Of a stretch of DNA of 64,000 bases, positions 34,380-43,294 are shown one piece after another. Origin of the DNA: JAGNZR01 sp051652785. Lineage in GTDB: Bacteria > Fusobacteriota > Fusobacteriia > Fusobacteriales > Fusobacteriaceae. Location: contig JBOFUX010000052.1 of assembly GCA_051652785.1 (NCBI GenBank), positions 1-64,000 on the forward strand. Direction: 5' to 3'. Position 1 is the stretch's first letter; each line of letters begins with the position of its first letter. A program made the position numbers and the translations under genes. Below the pieces are notes generated by a model, which saw only the letters and a list, made by a program, of their open reading frames with translations, searched no databases and had not been told where the DNA came from.

Positions 34380-35435
34380 ATGTCACAAAAAATAAATTTA
34401 TTAAATTTAACAAAAAAAGAATTGGAAAACTTTATAGTAAAAAGTGGAATGAAGAAGTTTTATGGAAAACAAATATATAATTGGATTCATAAAAAATACA
34501 TAAGAGATATTAATGATATGAGTAATATTTCTCTTAAAGATAGAGAGATGCTTTCAGAAATAGCATATATTCCATTTTTAAATCTATTAAAATATCAAGT
34601 TTCTAAAGTAGATAGAACAGAAAAATTTTTATTTCAACTAGAAGATGGGAAAAGTATTGAAACGGTTTTAATAAGAACAAAAGATAGAAATACATTATGT
34701 ATCTCTTCACAGGTAGGCTGTGCTGTAGGCTGTGATTTTTGTGCCACAGGAATAAATGGATTTGCAAGAAATTTAGAATTAAGTGAAATATTAAATCAAG
34801 TATACACTGTAGAAAGAAGACTAATTAAACAGAATGAAAATTTAACTAATATTGTATATATGGGAATGGGAGAGCCTCTTCTTAATTTTGAAAATGTTAT
34901 AAAATCTTTAGAGATGTTTTCTGATGAAGAGGGGATAAATATCTCCAAAAGAAAAATAACTGTTTCAACTGCAGGAATAATTCCAGGAATAGAAAAACTT
35001 TTAGAAAGAAAAATTCATGTAGAATTAGCAATATCTCTTCATAGTGCATTAGATCAAAAAAGAGATTTAATTATGCCTATAAATAAAACATATCCTTTAA
35101 TTGATTTACATACAACTCTTATAGCATACCAAAAACAAACGAATAGAAGAATAACTTTTGAATATTTATTATTAAATAATGTAAATATGTCAGAGGGAGA
35201 CGCTAATGCTTTAGCTAATTTTGTTCATGATTTTGATCATATGGTTAATTTAATCCCCTATAATCCAGTGGAAGGAAAACCATATGAAACTCCAGCTGAA
35301 AAAAAAGTAGAAAAATTTCTTTCAATTTTAGAAGGAAAAAGAAAAGTTAATGTATCTATAAGAACGACAAAAGGAACTGATATTGATGGTGCTTGTGGAC
35401 AACTGAAAAGAAAGATTGAAAAAAATATTAAATAA
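34380..35435 (+). CDS. rlmN: 23S rRNA / tRNA adenine-C2 methyltransferase RlmN
   Basis: A radical SAM enzyme that methylates C2 of A2503 in 23S rRNA and A37 of some tRNAs. The 4Fe-4S motif GCAVGCDFC (C-x3-C-x2-C) is at about 114-121, followed by YMGMGEPLLN and a C-terminal GTDIDGACGQL with the methyl-carrying cysteine. The start is the ATG at 34380; an in-frame ATG 12 bases upstream lies inside its own GGAGG. 351 residues, normal length. The next gene begins 35 bases later, so it may share the transcript. Confidence 0.95.
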   Translation: MSQKINLLNLTKKELENFIVKSGMKKFYGKQIYNWIHKKYIRDINDMSNISLKDREMLSEIAYIPFLNLLKYQVSKVDRTEKFLFQLEDGKSIETVLIRTKDRNTLCISSQVGCAVGCDFCATGINGFARNLELSEILNQVYTVERRLIKQNENLTNIVYMGMGEPLLNFENVIKSLEMFSDEEGINISKRKITVSTAGIIPGIEKLLERKIHVELAISLHSALDQKRDLIMPINKTYPLIDLHTTLIAYQKQTNRRITFEYLLLNNVNMSEGDANALANFVHDFDHMVNLIPYNPVEGKPYETPAEKKVEKFLSILEGKRKVNVSIRTTKGTDIDGACGQLKRKIEKNIK

Positions 35436-35470
35436 AATTAAATCATAATAAATAGAAAAGAGGTTGGAAT

Positions 35471-37603
35471 ATGAAAAAAGTAATTAAAATTTTTATTGGA
35501 TTAATATTTGTTCTATGTATAGTAGTAGCTGGAATAGGCTTTAGTTTTGTTTATAAAAATTACAAAAAGTTACCTAACATAGAAGAGTTAGTTTCAACTT
35601 ATAATTCTCCTATTCCAACTGAAATTTATGATAGAAACGGTGTTTTAATCGATAGAATTTATAGTGAGCAAAGGGAACCCGTTGAAATATTAGAAGTTAC
35701 AGAGAATACAAAACAAGCTTTTATCTCAATAGAAGATAAATATTTTTATAGTCATAATGGCATAAATATAAAGAGAATATTAGGAGCTTTAGTTGGAAAT
35801 GTAGTAAAAGGAAGAGCTGCGCAAGGTGCTAGTACAATAACTCAACAGTTATCTAAAAATGCATTTTTATCAAATGAAAAAAAACTTTCAAGAAAAATGA
35901 AAGAAGTTATAATCGCATTTGAGCTTGAGCGTATGTATACAAAATCAGAAATATTAGAAAAATATTTAAACGAGATATATTTTGGAAATGGTTATTATGG
36001 AATAAAATCAGCTGCTAAAAACTTCTTTAGAAAAGATGTAGGAAGCTTAAATTTAGCAGAATCTGCTATGTTAGCTGGAATTCCTAATAGACCAGAACGA
36101 TATAACCCAAGAAAAAATTTAGAAGAATCCTTAAAAAGAACACATTTAATTATTAGAGAGATGCAAAAAGATGGAGTTATTACTCAAGAAGAATACACTA
36201 AAGCAATGAATAATAAATTTATACTTTATAAAGAAAATATGAACTTAAGTAAAATTGATTTTTCAAAAACTACTTTGATATATGAAGAATTAAAACGTTC
36301 AGAAAGTTCTATTCCTGATTTTACAGATTTAGTTATTAATTTTTTAAAAAATGAAAAAAATAATGTTGGAGAACAAATATTTTCAGAAGAAGAGATTTAT
36401 AATCATGGATTAAAAATTTATACAACTGTTGATAAAGAAATTCAACTAATAGCAAAAGAGGTATTTGAAGAGAATAAATTACTAAAATCAAGAAAAAATC
36501 TTCAAGTAGGAATGGCAACTATTGATTCAGAAACAGGAGAAGTTATAGCTATTATAGCTGGCATAGGTTATAGTAAAGGGAATTTTAATAGAGGAACAAT
36601 GGCTAAAAGACAAATAGGCTCTACAGGAAAACCATTTTTGTATTTTAGTGGTTTAGAAAAAGGGTTAGAAATGAATACTGTGATAGATGATTCTAAAATA
36701 AGTATTGGTAGCTGGGAGCCTAAAAATTATGGCGATCAATATTATGGTAATGTAACGTTATTAGAGGGACTGGATAGATCATTGAATGCAGTATCTATAA
36801 AATTACTTCAAATGATAGGAATTTCTTCTCTTAAAAAAACTGTATCTGATTTTGGTGTTAATTTTAATGTTCCTAATAATTTAACAGCTGCTCTAGGCTC
36901 ATATGAAGGAACACCTTTAGAATTGGCACAAGCTTATGCACTTTTTGCCAATGGTGGATATTCAGTAAAGACTAGTATTATATCTCAAATAGAAGATAAT
37001 CATGGAAATATTATTTACAAAAATGAAAGAAAAAAAGAAAAAAAATATGATACATTAGAAGTTAGTTTGATTAATTATATGCTTCAAAGTTCTGTAAAAA
37101 ATGGAACATCAAAAAGAGCAGCAGTGTGGGACAATAACGGAGAATTAATAGCTCAAGGTGGAAAAACGGGAACGACTAATGAAAATAGAAGTATTTGGTA
37201 CGCTGGTATAACTCCTAACTATACGACTACAATATATTTAGGATATGATGATAACTCTCCAATTAAAGGAAATCTTACTGGAGGAAGTGGTCCAGCACCA
37301 ATCTGGGGAGAGTTTTATAGTAAACTAGTTTCAAAAGGTTTATATAAATCAAAAAAATTTGATTTTGTTGAAAATAATATAAAAAATAGTCTTTTATTAA
37401 AGCAAAAACTAGATTCAAAAACTGGTTTAATATCTTCTACTGGTAGAGAATTTTTAGTAAGAAGTGGAAATATATCTTTAGAAGAAAATCTAAAATATCA
37501 GAATGGAATTTTTGGTGTTTTAAATCAAGATTTAAAACAGACAGGTGAACTAAAAATGGAAACAAAAAAAAATTCACTTTACAATAGAATTTTAGGACCT
37601 TAA
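35471..37603 (+). CDS. Class A penicillin-binding protein (PBP1A-like)
   Basis: A bifunctional peptidoglycan synthase of 710 residues: N-terminal membrane anchor (about 5-30), a GT51 glycosyltransferase domain with EDKYFYSHNGINIKRILGA and QGASTITQQLSKN at about 90-135, and a transpeptidase domain with catalytic STGK at about 383-386, SLN near 436 and KTGTT near 564. It makes glycan strands and crosslinks them at the outer face of the inner membrane. RBS AGAGG-like. Follows rlmN closely. Which of the PBP1 paralogues it is cannot be decided. Confidence 0.92.
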   Translation: MKKVIKIFIGLIFVLCIVVAGIGFSFVYKNYKKLPNIEELVSTYNSPIPTEIYDRNGVLIDRIYSEQREPVEILEVTENTKQAFISIEDKYFYSHNGINIKRILGALVGNVVKGRAAQGASTITQQLSKNAFLSNEKKLSRKMKEVIIAFELERMYTKSEILEKYLNEIYFGNGYYGIKSAAKNFFRKDVGSLNLAESAMLAGIPNRPERYNPRKNLEESLKRTHLIIREMQKDGVITQEEYTKAMNNKFILYKENMNLSKIDFSKTTLIYEELKRSESSIPDFTDLVINFLKNEKNNVGEQIFSEEEIYNHGLKIYTTVDKEIQLIAKEVFEENKLLKSRKNLQVGMATIDSETGEVIAIIAGIGYSKGNFNRGTMAKRQIGSTGKPFLYFSGLEKGLEMNTVIDDSKISIGSWEPKNYGDQYYGNVTLLEGLDRSLNAVSIKLLQMIGISSLKKTVSDFGVNFNVPNNLTAALGSYEGTPLELAQAYALFANGGYSVKTSIISQIEDNHGNIIYKNERKKEKKYDTLEVSLINYMLQSSVKNGTSKRAAVWDNNGELIAQGGKTGTTNENRSIWYAGITPNYTTTIYLGYDDNSPIKGNLTGGSGPAPIWGEFYSKLVSKGLYKSKKFDFVENNIKNSLLLKQKLDSKTGLISSTGREFLVRSGNISLEENLKYQNGIFGVLNQDLKQTGELKMETKKNSLYNRILGP

Positions 37604-37689
37604 ATACATTGGAGATTTGAAAATATAAAAAATATAAAAATTTTAAATGTTATTTTAATATATTTTTTAGGTTAAAATGGAGGGAAATT

Positions 37690-39357
37690 ATGATGAAAAA
37701 TGATATTCTTATTGCACAAGAAACTAAACTTTTACCAATTACTAAAATAGCTAAAGATTTGAATATTTCTGACGAGTATTATGAAGTTTACGGAAAATAC
37801 AAGGCAAAATTAGAACTTTCTCTTTTAAAAAAATTGGAAAAGAAAAAAGAAGGAAAATTAATATTAGTAACAGCAATAACTCCAACACCTGCAGGAGAGG
37901 GAAAATCTACTGTTACTGTTGGTCTTACTCAATCTTTGAATAGAATGGGAAAATTGTCAATAGCAGCACTTAGAGAACCATCATTAGGACCTGTTTTTGG
38001 AATGAAAGGTGGGGCAACTGGTGGAGGTTATTCACAAGTTTTACCAATGGAAGATATTAATCTTCATTTTACAGGAGATTTTCATGCAATTGGCGTTGCA
38101 CATAACCTTGTATCTGCTTGTTTGGATAACCATATAAAACAAGGAAATAAATTAAATATAGATATAACTAAAATAACTTGGAAACGAGTTCTGGATATGA
38201 ATGATAGGTCTTTAAGAAAAATAATTATAGGGTTAGGTGGAAGTGAAAATGGAACACCTAGAGAAGATTCATTTCAAATAACTGTTGCTTCTGAAATAAT
38301 GGCTACTTTATGTCTTTCAAACTCTCTTATGGATCTAAAAGAAAAAATTGGAAATATAGTTTTTGGTTATAATACATTGGGAGAAGCATTAAAGATTAGT
38401 TCCTTAAAGATTCAAGGGGCAGTAACAGCTTTATTAAAAGAAGCTATAAAACCTAATTTGGTTCAAACAAGTGAAAATACACCAGTTATTATTCACGGAG
38501 GGCCCTTTGCTAATATAGCACATGGGTGTAACTCAATATTAGCAACAAAAATGGCTCTAAAATTATCTGACTTTACAATAACTGAAGCAGGATTTGCCGC
38601 TGATTTAGGAGCAGAAAAGTTTTTAAATATAAAATGTAGAAAAGGAAATCTAACTCCTAACTGCGTAGTAATAGTAGCTACTGTGAGAGCATTAAAACAT
38701 CATGGAGAGGGAAAGAATTTAAAGGAAGAGGACTTAAATGCTTTATTAAAAGGAATAGAAAATTTAGACAAACACATAGAAAATATGAAAAAATTTGGAT
38801 TGCCAGTAGTTGTTGCAATAAATAAATTTTTAAGTGATACTACAAATGAGATAAAATTTATAAAGGAGCATTGTAAGAAAAAAAATGTTCCTGTAGCCCT
38901 TTGTGAAGTTTGGGAAAAAGGTGGAGCAGGTGGTGAGGATTTAGCTAAACTTATTTTGGAAATTTTAGAAAAAAAAGAAGATAACTATAAATCACTTTAT
39001 GACTTAGAACTACCAATTAAAGAAAAAATTTTAAAAATTGCCAAAGAAATATATGGTGCAAAAGACGTAACTTTTTCAACAAAAGCAAATAAAATGATAG
39101 AGAAATTGGAGAATATTGGCTACAAAGAGCTACCAATATGTATGTCAAAAACTCAAAAATCATTATCGGATTCTCCAAGTTTATTAGGAAGACCTAGAGA
39201 TTTTATAGTTAAAATTGATGAAATAAAATTAGCAGCAGGAGCAGGATTTATCATTGCCATGGCTGGAGGAATTATAGATATTCCAGGACTTCCAAAAATT
39301 CCAGCTGCTGAATCTATTGATATTGATGAGAACGGCGTTATTTCAGGATTATTTTAA
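37690..39357 (+). CDS. fhs: Formate-tetrahydrofolate ligase
   Basis: ATP-dependent synthesis of 10-formyltetrahydrofolate from formate. The P-loop PTPAGEGKST is at 65-74; REPSLGPVFGMKGGATGGGYSQV and PRDFIV near the end are also diagnostic. 555 residues, standard length. GGAGGG at 37679-37684 serves the ATG at 37690 (an adjacent in-frame ATG at 37693 is possible). In an anaerobe it feeds purine, formyl-Met and one-carbon metabolism. Monocistronic, with a 19-base tandem duplication just at its stop and a strong terminator after it. Confidence 0.96.
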   Translation: MMKNDILIAQETKLLPITKIAKDLNISDEYYEVYGKYKAKLELSLLKKLEKKKEGKLILVTAITPTPAGEGKSTVTVGLTQSLNRMGKLSIAALREPSLGPVFGMKGGATGGGYSQVLPMEDINLHFTGDFHAIGVAHNLVSACLDNHIKQGNKLNIDITKITWKRVLDMNDRSLRKIIIGLGGSENGTPREDSFQITVASEIMATLCLSNSLMDLKEKIGNIVFGYNTLGEALKISSLKIQGAVTALLKEAIKPNLVQTSENTPVIIHGGPFANIAHGCNSILATKMALKLSDFTITEAGFAADLGAEKFLNIKCRKGNLTPNCVVIVATVRALKHHGEGKNLKEEDLNALLKGIENLDKHIENMKKFGLPVVVAINKFLSDTTNEIKFIKEHCKKKNVPVALCEVWEKGGAGGEDLAKLILEILEKKEDNYKSLYDLELPIKEKILKIAKEIYGAKDVTFSTKANKMIEKLENIGYKELPICMSKTQKSLSDSPSLLGRPRDFIVKIDEIKLAAGAGFIIAMAGGIIDIPGLPKIPAAESIDIDENGVISGLF

Positions 39358-39394
39358 TCTAAGTATAGTTTTTAAATCTAAGTATAGTTTTTAA
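39356..39394 (+). repeat. 19-base tandem duplication at the end of fhs
   Basis: The unit AATCTAAGTATAGTTTTTA occurs twice in direct succession, starting in the fhs stop codon. Looks like a recent slippage duplication without apparent function. Confidence 0.7.
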
Positions 39395-39410
39395 ATAAAT
39401 ATAATTTGAT

Positions 39411-39459
39411 AAAAATAAGAGTATTTAGAATTTAATGAGACTAAATACTCTTATTTTTT
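39411..39459. terminator. Bidirectional terminator between fhs and the P-type ATPase
   Basis: A perfect 18-bp stem: AAAAATAAGAGTATTTAG (39411-39428) with its complement (39441-39458), loop of 12 bases, A and T runs on the two sides. Confidence 0.9.
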
Positions 39460-39462
39460 ATA

Positions 39463-41580
39463 TTAGTATTTTTTTAAAATTTTTGAAGCGTTTAAAACAG
39501 CTAATAATGCAACACCAACATCAGCAAAAATAGCAAGCCATAAATTAGCAATTCCTAAAACACCTAAAACCATGACGATTCCTTTAACACCTAAAGCAAG
39601 CACTATATTTTGAATAAGAATTTTTTTATTTATTTTTGATAAAGAGATTAATTCACAAATTTTGCTAGGTTCATCATTCATAATAACCACATCAGCAGCT
39701 TCAATAGCTATATCACTACCTATTTTACCCATAGCCACTCCTATATCTGCTAAAGTAAGAGCAGGAGCATCATTAATTCCATCTCCAACAAAAAGAACAC
39801 CTTTTTTAGACAATTTTTTAATTTCCTCAATTTTAGAAACTTTATCTTGAGGTAAAAGTTCAGAATAAATATTATTTTTATTCATCCCAATTTTTTCTCC
39901 AATAGCAGAGGCTATATTTTTATTGTCACCAGTGAGCATATATGTATTAATTCCTAAAGATTTAAGTAAATTAATAGTTTTTAGAGAATCTTTTTTTATT
40001 TCATCAGAAAGTAAAATTGCACCTATATATAAATTATTTTTTGCTATATATATTATAGTTTGATATGTTTCAATATTAGGAATTGATATATTAAAGGCTT
40101 CCATTAATTTTTTATTTCCTACTTGAATAAAGTTATCTTTATAAATTGTACTGATACCTTTTCCAGGAAGTTCTGTGTAGTTCTTAATATCTTTTTCATT
40201 TATTATAATAGACTGATCTTTAGAAATAATTTTTCCTATAGGATGATTTGAGTAAAATTCTCCTGCTTTAGCTAATTCTAAAATATTTCCACTAAAGTTT
40301 TCAGCGGTTATTATTTTATCTATTTTAAATTTTCCTTTAGTAAGAGTTCCAGTTTTGTCAAAAATAACAGTATCAATTTTTTCAATTTTTTCTAAAAAGT
40401 TTCCACCTTTAATCAATATACCTTGCTTTGATGCATAACCAATAGAACTAAAGAAAGTAAGAGGAATAGATAAAACAAGAGCACAAGGACAAGATACAAC
40501 AAGGAAAACTAAAGCCCGTCCAATCCATAAAGGAAATTCTCCTAAAAAAAGAGGTGGGATAAAAGCAACAATAATAGCTAGTCCAACAACAAGAGGAGTA
40601 TAAAAACGAGCAAATTTAGTTATAAATTTTTCAGCAAGAGGTTTTTTAGCGGCAGCATTTTGAACCATTGTAATAATTTTATTAATTGTAGATTCAGAAT
40701 ATAGCTTCTCTACTTTAATCTCAATAATATTTCCACAGTTCAGACTTCCACTTAATACCTGAGAGTTTATTTCTACTTCATAGGGAAGAGATTCTCCTGT
40801 TAAAAAAGAAACATCTAAGCTAGTAGCACCTGAAATTATTTTTCCATCTAATGGTATTTTTTCACCATTTTTAACTATAATAAAATCATTGATTTTAACG
40901 TCTTCAGGTCTGACTTTGACTATTTCTCCATTAGCTTGTTTTAAATTAGCGTATACAGATTTAAGTGAAAGTAGTTTTTCTATTGATTTTTTAGAATTAT
41001 CAATAGCTCTTTCTTGAAAAAATTCTCCTGTTTTATAAAAAATCATAACAGCTACAGCCTCAGAGAAATCTCCAATAGCAAAAGCACCGAAAGTAGCAAT
41101 GGTCATAAGAAAATTCTCATCTAAAAAATTTCCCCTTTTAATATTTTTGAAAGATTTAAAAATAATATCATGTCCAACAAAAATATATGAAATTACTAAT
41201 ATAATTTTTTTTGTTAAACTATAGCTGATAAAAAAAGAAAGAATAAAGACAAAGGTTCCTATAAAAAATAAGATATAAGGTATTTTATTAGTGTTATTTT
41301 CGTGCTCCAGTTTATGAGATTTCCTGTCGCTTTTCTCACTTATTTTTGGGATTTCTTCTTTATTTGTAACAAATGATCCAGGTTCTATACTATCAAATAC
41401 TTTAGTTATCATTTTTAACAATACAGCGTTTTCTAATTCTTTATTTAACTTTATATTAAGTGTAGAGGTATAAAAATTTATTTCCACTGTTTCTATAACA
41501 TTCATAGATTTTAATTTAGCCTCTATTTTATTTAAACAATTGGCACAATGAAGATTTTCAATTTTAAAAATTTTATTCAT
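39463..41580 (-). CDS. Heavy-metal P1B-type ATPase (Cd/Zn/Pb class)
   Basis: A 705-residue metal-exporting ATPase. One N-terminal heavy-metal-binding domain with HCANC (C12, C15); membrane helices; the ion-path motif CPC at 364-366; phosphorylation site DKTGT with D408; and GDGINDAPAL near the C-terminus. The single HMA domain, the CPC motif and the adjacent ArsR/SmtB regulator favour a CadA/ZntA role in Zn, Cd or Pb export over copper. RBS upstream; the gene follows the regulator by 22 bases on the same transcript, controlled by the palindrome at 41904-41959. Confidence 0.9.
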   Translation of the reverse strand: MNKIFKIENLHCANCLNKIEAKLKSMNVIETVEINFYTSTLNIKLNKELENAVLLKMITKVFDSIEPGSFVTNKEEIPKISEKSDRKSHKLEHENNTNKIPYILFFIGTFVFILSFFISYSLTKKIILVISYIFVGHDIIFKSFKNIKRGNFLDENFLMTIATFGAFAIGDFSEAVAVMIFYKTGEFFQERAIDNSKKSIEKLLSLKSVYANLKQANGEIVKVRPEDVKINDFIIVKNGEKIPLDGKIISGATSLDVSFLTGESLPYEVEINSQVLSGSLNCGNIIEIKVEKLYSESTINKIITMVQNAAAKKPLAEKFITKFARFYTPLVVGLAIIVAFIPPLFLGEFPLWIGRALVFLVVSCPCALVLSIPLTFFSSIGYASKQGILIKGGNFLEKIEKIDTVIFDKTGTLTKGKFKIDKIITAENFSGNILELAKAGEFYSNHPIGKIISKDQSIIINEKDIKNYTELPGKGISTIYKDNFIQVGNKKLMEAFNISIPNIETYQTIIYIAKNNLYIGAILLSDEIKKDSLKTINLLKSLGINTYMLTGDNKNIASAIGEKIGMNKNNIYSELLPQDKVSKIEEIKKLSKKGVLFVGDGINDAPALTLADIGVAMGKIGSDIAIEAADVVIMNDEPSKICELISLSKINKKILIQNIVLALGVKGIVMVLGVLGIANLWLAIFADVGVALLAVLNASKILKKY

Positions 41581-41602
41581 AATTACAGTTCTCCCTTTTG
41601 TA

Positions 41603-41881
41603 TTAAAATATTTCTCGTAAACTTATTATTAATTTTTTTATTTCTAAAGATGAAATATTATAAAAAATATGTTGTCCTCTTTTTTCAGCGATAAGAATTT
41701 TGTGTGCTTTTAAAATTTTTAAATGTTGTGAAAGTGCAGGTTGTGAAATAGAAATTAAATTTTCTTGAATATGACAGCTACACATTTCTTTTTTTTCTAA
41801 TTGATATAGTATGTTTAATCTAATAGGATTTGCTAGCAACTTTAAAATTTCAGAGACATGAACAATTTTCTTATTAATCAT
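41603..41881 (-). CDS. ArsR/SmtB-family metal-responsive repressor (CadC-like)
   Basis: A 92-residue winged-helix repressor: LKLLANPIRLNILYQLEKKEMCSCHI carries the alpha-3 Cys-x-Cys metal site (CSC) of CadC-type regulators, and QPALSQHLKILKAHKILIAEKRGQHIFY is the recognition helix and wing. It would release DNA upon binding Cd, Pb or Zn and derepress itself and the downstream ATPase. RBS AAGGAGG. A perfect 56-bp palindrome lies 22 bases before its start, overlapping the promoter. Confidence 0.92.
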   Translation of the reverse strand: MINKKIVHVSEILKLLANPIRLNILYQLEKKEMCSCHIQENLISISQPALSQHLKILKAHKILIAEKRGQHIFYNISSLEIKKLIISLREIF

Positions 41882-41903
41882 GAATACCTCCTTTTAATAA
41901 AAC

Positions 41904-41959
41904 AATGATAAACTAATAAGTACATAAGAATATTCTTATGTACTTATTAGTTTATCATT
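41904..41959. promoter_or_regulatory. Perfect 56-bp palindrome, probable ArsR/SmtB operator
   Basis: Bases 41904-41931 are followed immediately by their exact reverse complement at 41932-41959; no spacer and no mismatch. The centre ACATAAGAATATTCTTATGT resembles ArsR/SmtB operators. It covers the -10 box (41949-41954) and transcription start of the regulator gene, the right place for repression. Confidence 0.8.
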
Positions 41960-41977
41960 ACCAGGTTTCCAAGTCAA
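41949..41977 (-). promoter_or_regulatory. Promoter of the metal-resistance operon
   Basis: Minus strand TTGACT (41977-41972), 17-base spacer, TAAACT (41954-41949). The -10 lies inside the 56-bp palindrome. Confidence 0.6.
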
Positions 41978-42000
41978 GAATTTTTTTGTTTATCTATAAG

Positions 42001-42032
42001 CCCATAGATCCCCTTGCTTTAGCTATGGGGAG
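42001..42032 (-). mobile_element. Second IS605-like hairpin end remnant
   Basis: On the minus strand, 42032-42010 repeats the 23-base hairpin of 18053-18075 with two C/T changes, flanked by similar bases (GAAtCTCCCC before; a TAAAC soon after). A longer stem CCCATAG (42001-42007) with CTATGGG (42023-42029) is also possible. No tnpA or tnpB is nearby. The rest of the stretch 41960-42146 shows nothing else. Confidence 0.5.
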
Positions 42033-42146
42033 ATTCAAAAATAGTTGAAATAAAAAATTGAAGAGAGATATAAAGTGGAAAAAATGTGAAAAGTATTCAT
42101 GATGTTTTATTTGAATAAAATTTATAAAATAGTTTTTTGTTATTAT

Positions 42147-42527
42147 TTATTTATTATCTTTTATAAAATTTATATATTTAAGAACTAAATCTAATTCTTT
42201 TCCATTTAATGAGTTTCCAAGTCTTATTAACTCATTAATATTTTTTTCATCAGTGGGATAAAAAAATTCTATGTCCTCCATAGTGACATCTGAGTATCCA
42301 ACAATTTTATATAAAATTAAATAATCAAATGAAAGTAGTGAAGCTATTTTTTTCAAAAGAAGCGGATTTATTTTTGGATGTTTTCCGCTTTCTAATGTAG
42401 ATAAATAAGCTCCACTAATTCCTAAATTATTTGCAAATTCTAAAAGACCGTATCCCTTTTTCACTCTTTTATTTTTAATATATAAACCTACAGATTCTAA
42501 TTTTTCTTTAGATATAGTTGTAGACAT
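42147..42527 (-). CDS. XRE-family transcriptional regulator
   Basis: A 126-residue DNA-binding protein with an N-terminal helix-turn-helix (residues about 13-70: LYIKNKRVKKGYGLLEFANNLGISGAYLSTLESGKHPKINPLLLKKIASLL) and a short unrecognised C-terminal part. RBS GGAGGG. It follows the ula operon but has its own promoter with a 15-base palindrome over the -10, suggesting autoregulation. Whether it also controls ula cannot be told. Confidence 0.88.
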   Translation of the reverse strand: MSTTISKEKLESVGLYIKNKRVKKGYGLLEFANNLGISGAYLSTLESGKHPKINPLLLKKIASLLSFDYLILYKIVGYSDVTMEDIEFFYPTDEKNINELIRLGNSLNGKELDLVLKYINFIKDNK

Positions 42528-42548
42528 ATATGCCCTCCATTAAAATTC

Positions 42549-42563
42549 AATATAGCCTATATT
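42549..42563. promoter_or_regulatory. Palindromic operator of the XRE gene
   Basis: AATATAG-C-CTATATT, a perfect 7-1-7 inverted repeat overlapping and just downstream of the -10 box of the XRE gene. Confidence 0.55.
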
Positions 42564-42589
42564 CTACCACTATTTTTTTAAATTGTAAA
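42561..42589 (-). promoter_or_regulatory. Promoter of the XRE gene
   Basis: Minus strand TTTACA (42589-42584), 17-base spacer, TAGAAT (42566-42561). Confidence 0.6.
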
Positions 42590-43294
42590 TCAAGATAATT
42601 TATTTTGTCCGTAGTAAGCATTTTTACCATGTTTTCTTAAGTAATGTTTATTTAATAGAAAAATATTCATCTTATTTATTTTATTATTTAAAACTTCTGT
42701 ATTAAATGCCATTTTTGCAATTTCTTCGAGCACTACTGCATTATGAACTGCCTCTAAAGAACTACTCCCCCAAACAAAAGGTCCATGAGAGTCAATTAAA
42801 ATTCCCGGTATAGTATCTGGATTTATGTTTAATTTTTCAAATGTTTCAACGATTAAATTTCCCGTTTCTAATTCATACTCTCCATTTATTTCTTCTAAGG
42901 TCATTTTTCTAGTACAAGGAATCTCACCATAAAAATAATCGGCATGAGTAGTACCATAAGGTAAAATTCCTTTTCCTGCTTGTGCCCAACTTGTAGCCCA
43001 AAGAGAATGAGTATGTACTACTCCACCTATATTTTTAAATTTTTTATACAGCACAAGGTGGGTTGGAGTATCAGAAGAGGGTTTTAATTTTCCTTCAATA
43101 ATATTTCCATCTAAATCAACTACTACTAAATCTTCAACAGTCATTTTATCATATTCAATTCCACTAGGTTTAATTACTACAAGATTTTTTTCTCTATCTA
43201 TTCCACTAACATTTCCCCATGTGTATGTTATTAAAGCTTTTTTAGGTAACTCTAAATTTGCTTTTAAAACTTCAATTTTTAATTTTTCTAACAC
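42590..43294 (-). CDS. ulaF: L-ribulose-5-phosphate 4-epimerase
   Basis: Class II aldolase-fold epimerase turning L-ribulose 5-phosphate into D-xylulose 5-phosphate, the last step of ascorbate degradation. Zinc histidines in VVHTHSLWATSWAQ and the AraD-typical ITYTWGNVSGIDRE and THADYFYGEIPC are present. The start is GTG at 43294 (234 residues), because GGGAGG lies before it and the protein then begins LEKLKIEVLKANLELPK as in the family; an ATG further upstream lies inside ulaE. It overlaps ulaE by 7 bases. Confidence 0.93.
   Translation of the reverse strand: MLEKLKIEVLKANLELPKKALITYTWGNVSGIDREKNLVVIKPSGIEYDKMTVEDLVVVDLDGNIIEGKLKPSSDTPTHLVLYKKFKNIGGVVHTHSLWATSWAQAGKGILPYGTTHADYFYGEIPCTRKMTLEEINGEYELETGNLIVETFEKLNINPDTIPGILIDSHGPFVWGSSSLEAVHNAVVLEEIAKMAFNTEVLNNKINKMNIFLLNKHYLRKHGKNAYYGQNKLS

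Noticed and set aside
37604..37689. Folate riboswitch before fhs
   Set aside because: The 86-base gap is plain AT-rich sequence without the conserved folate-aptamer elements.
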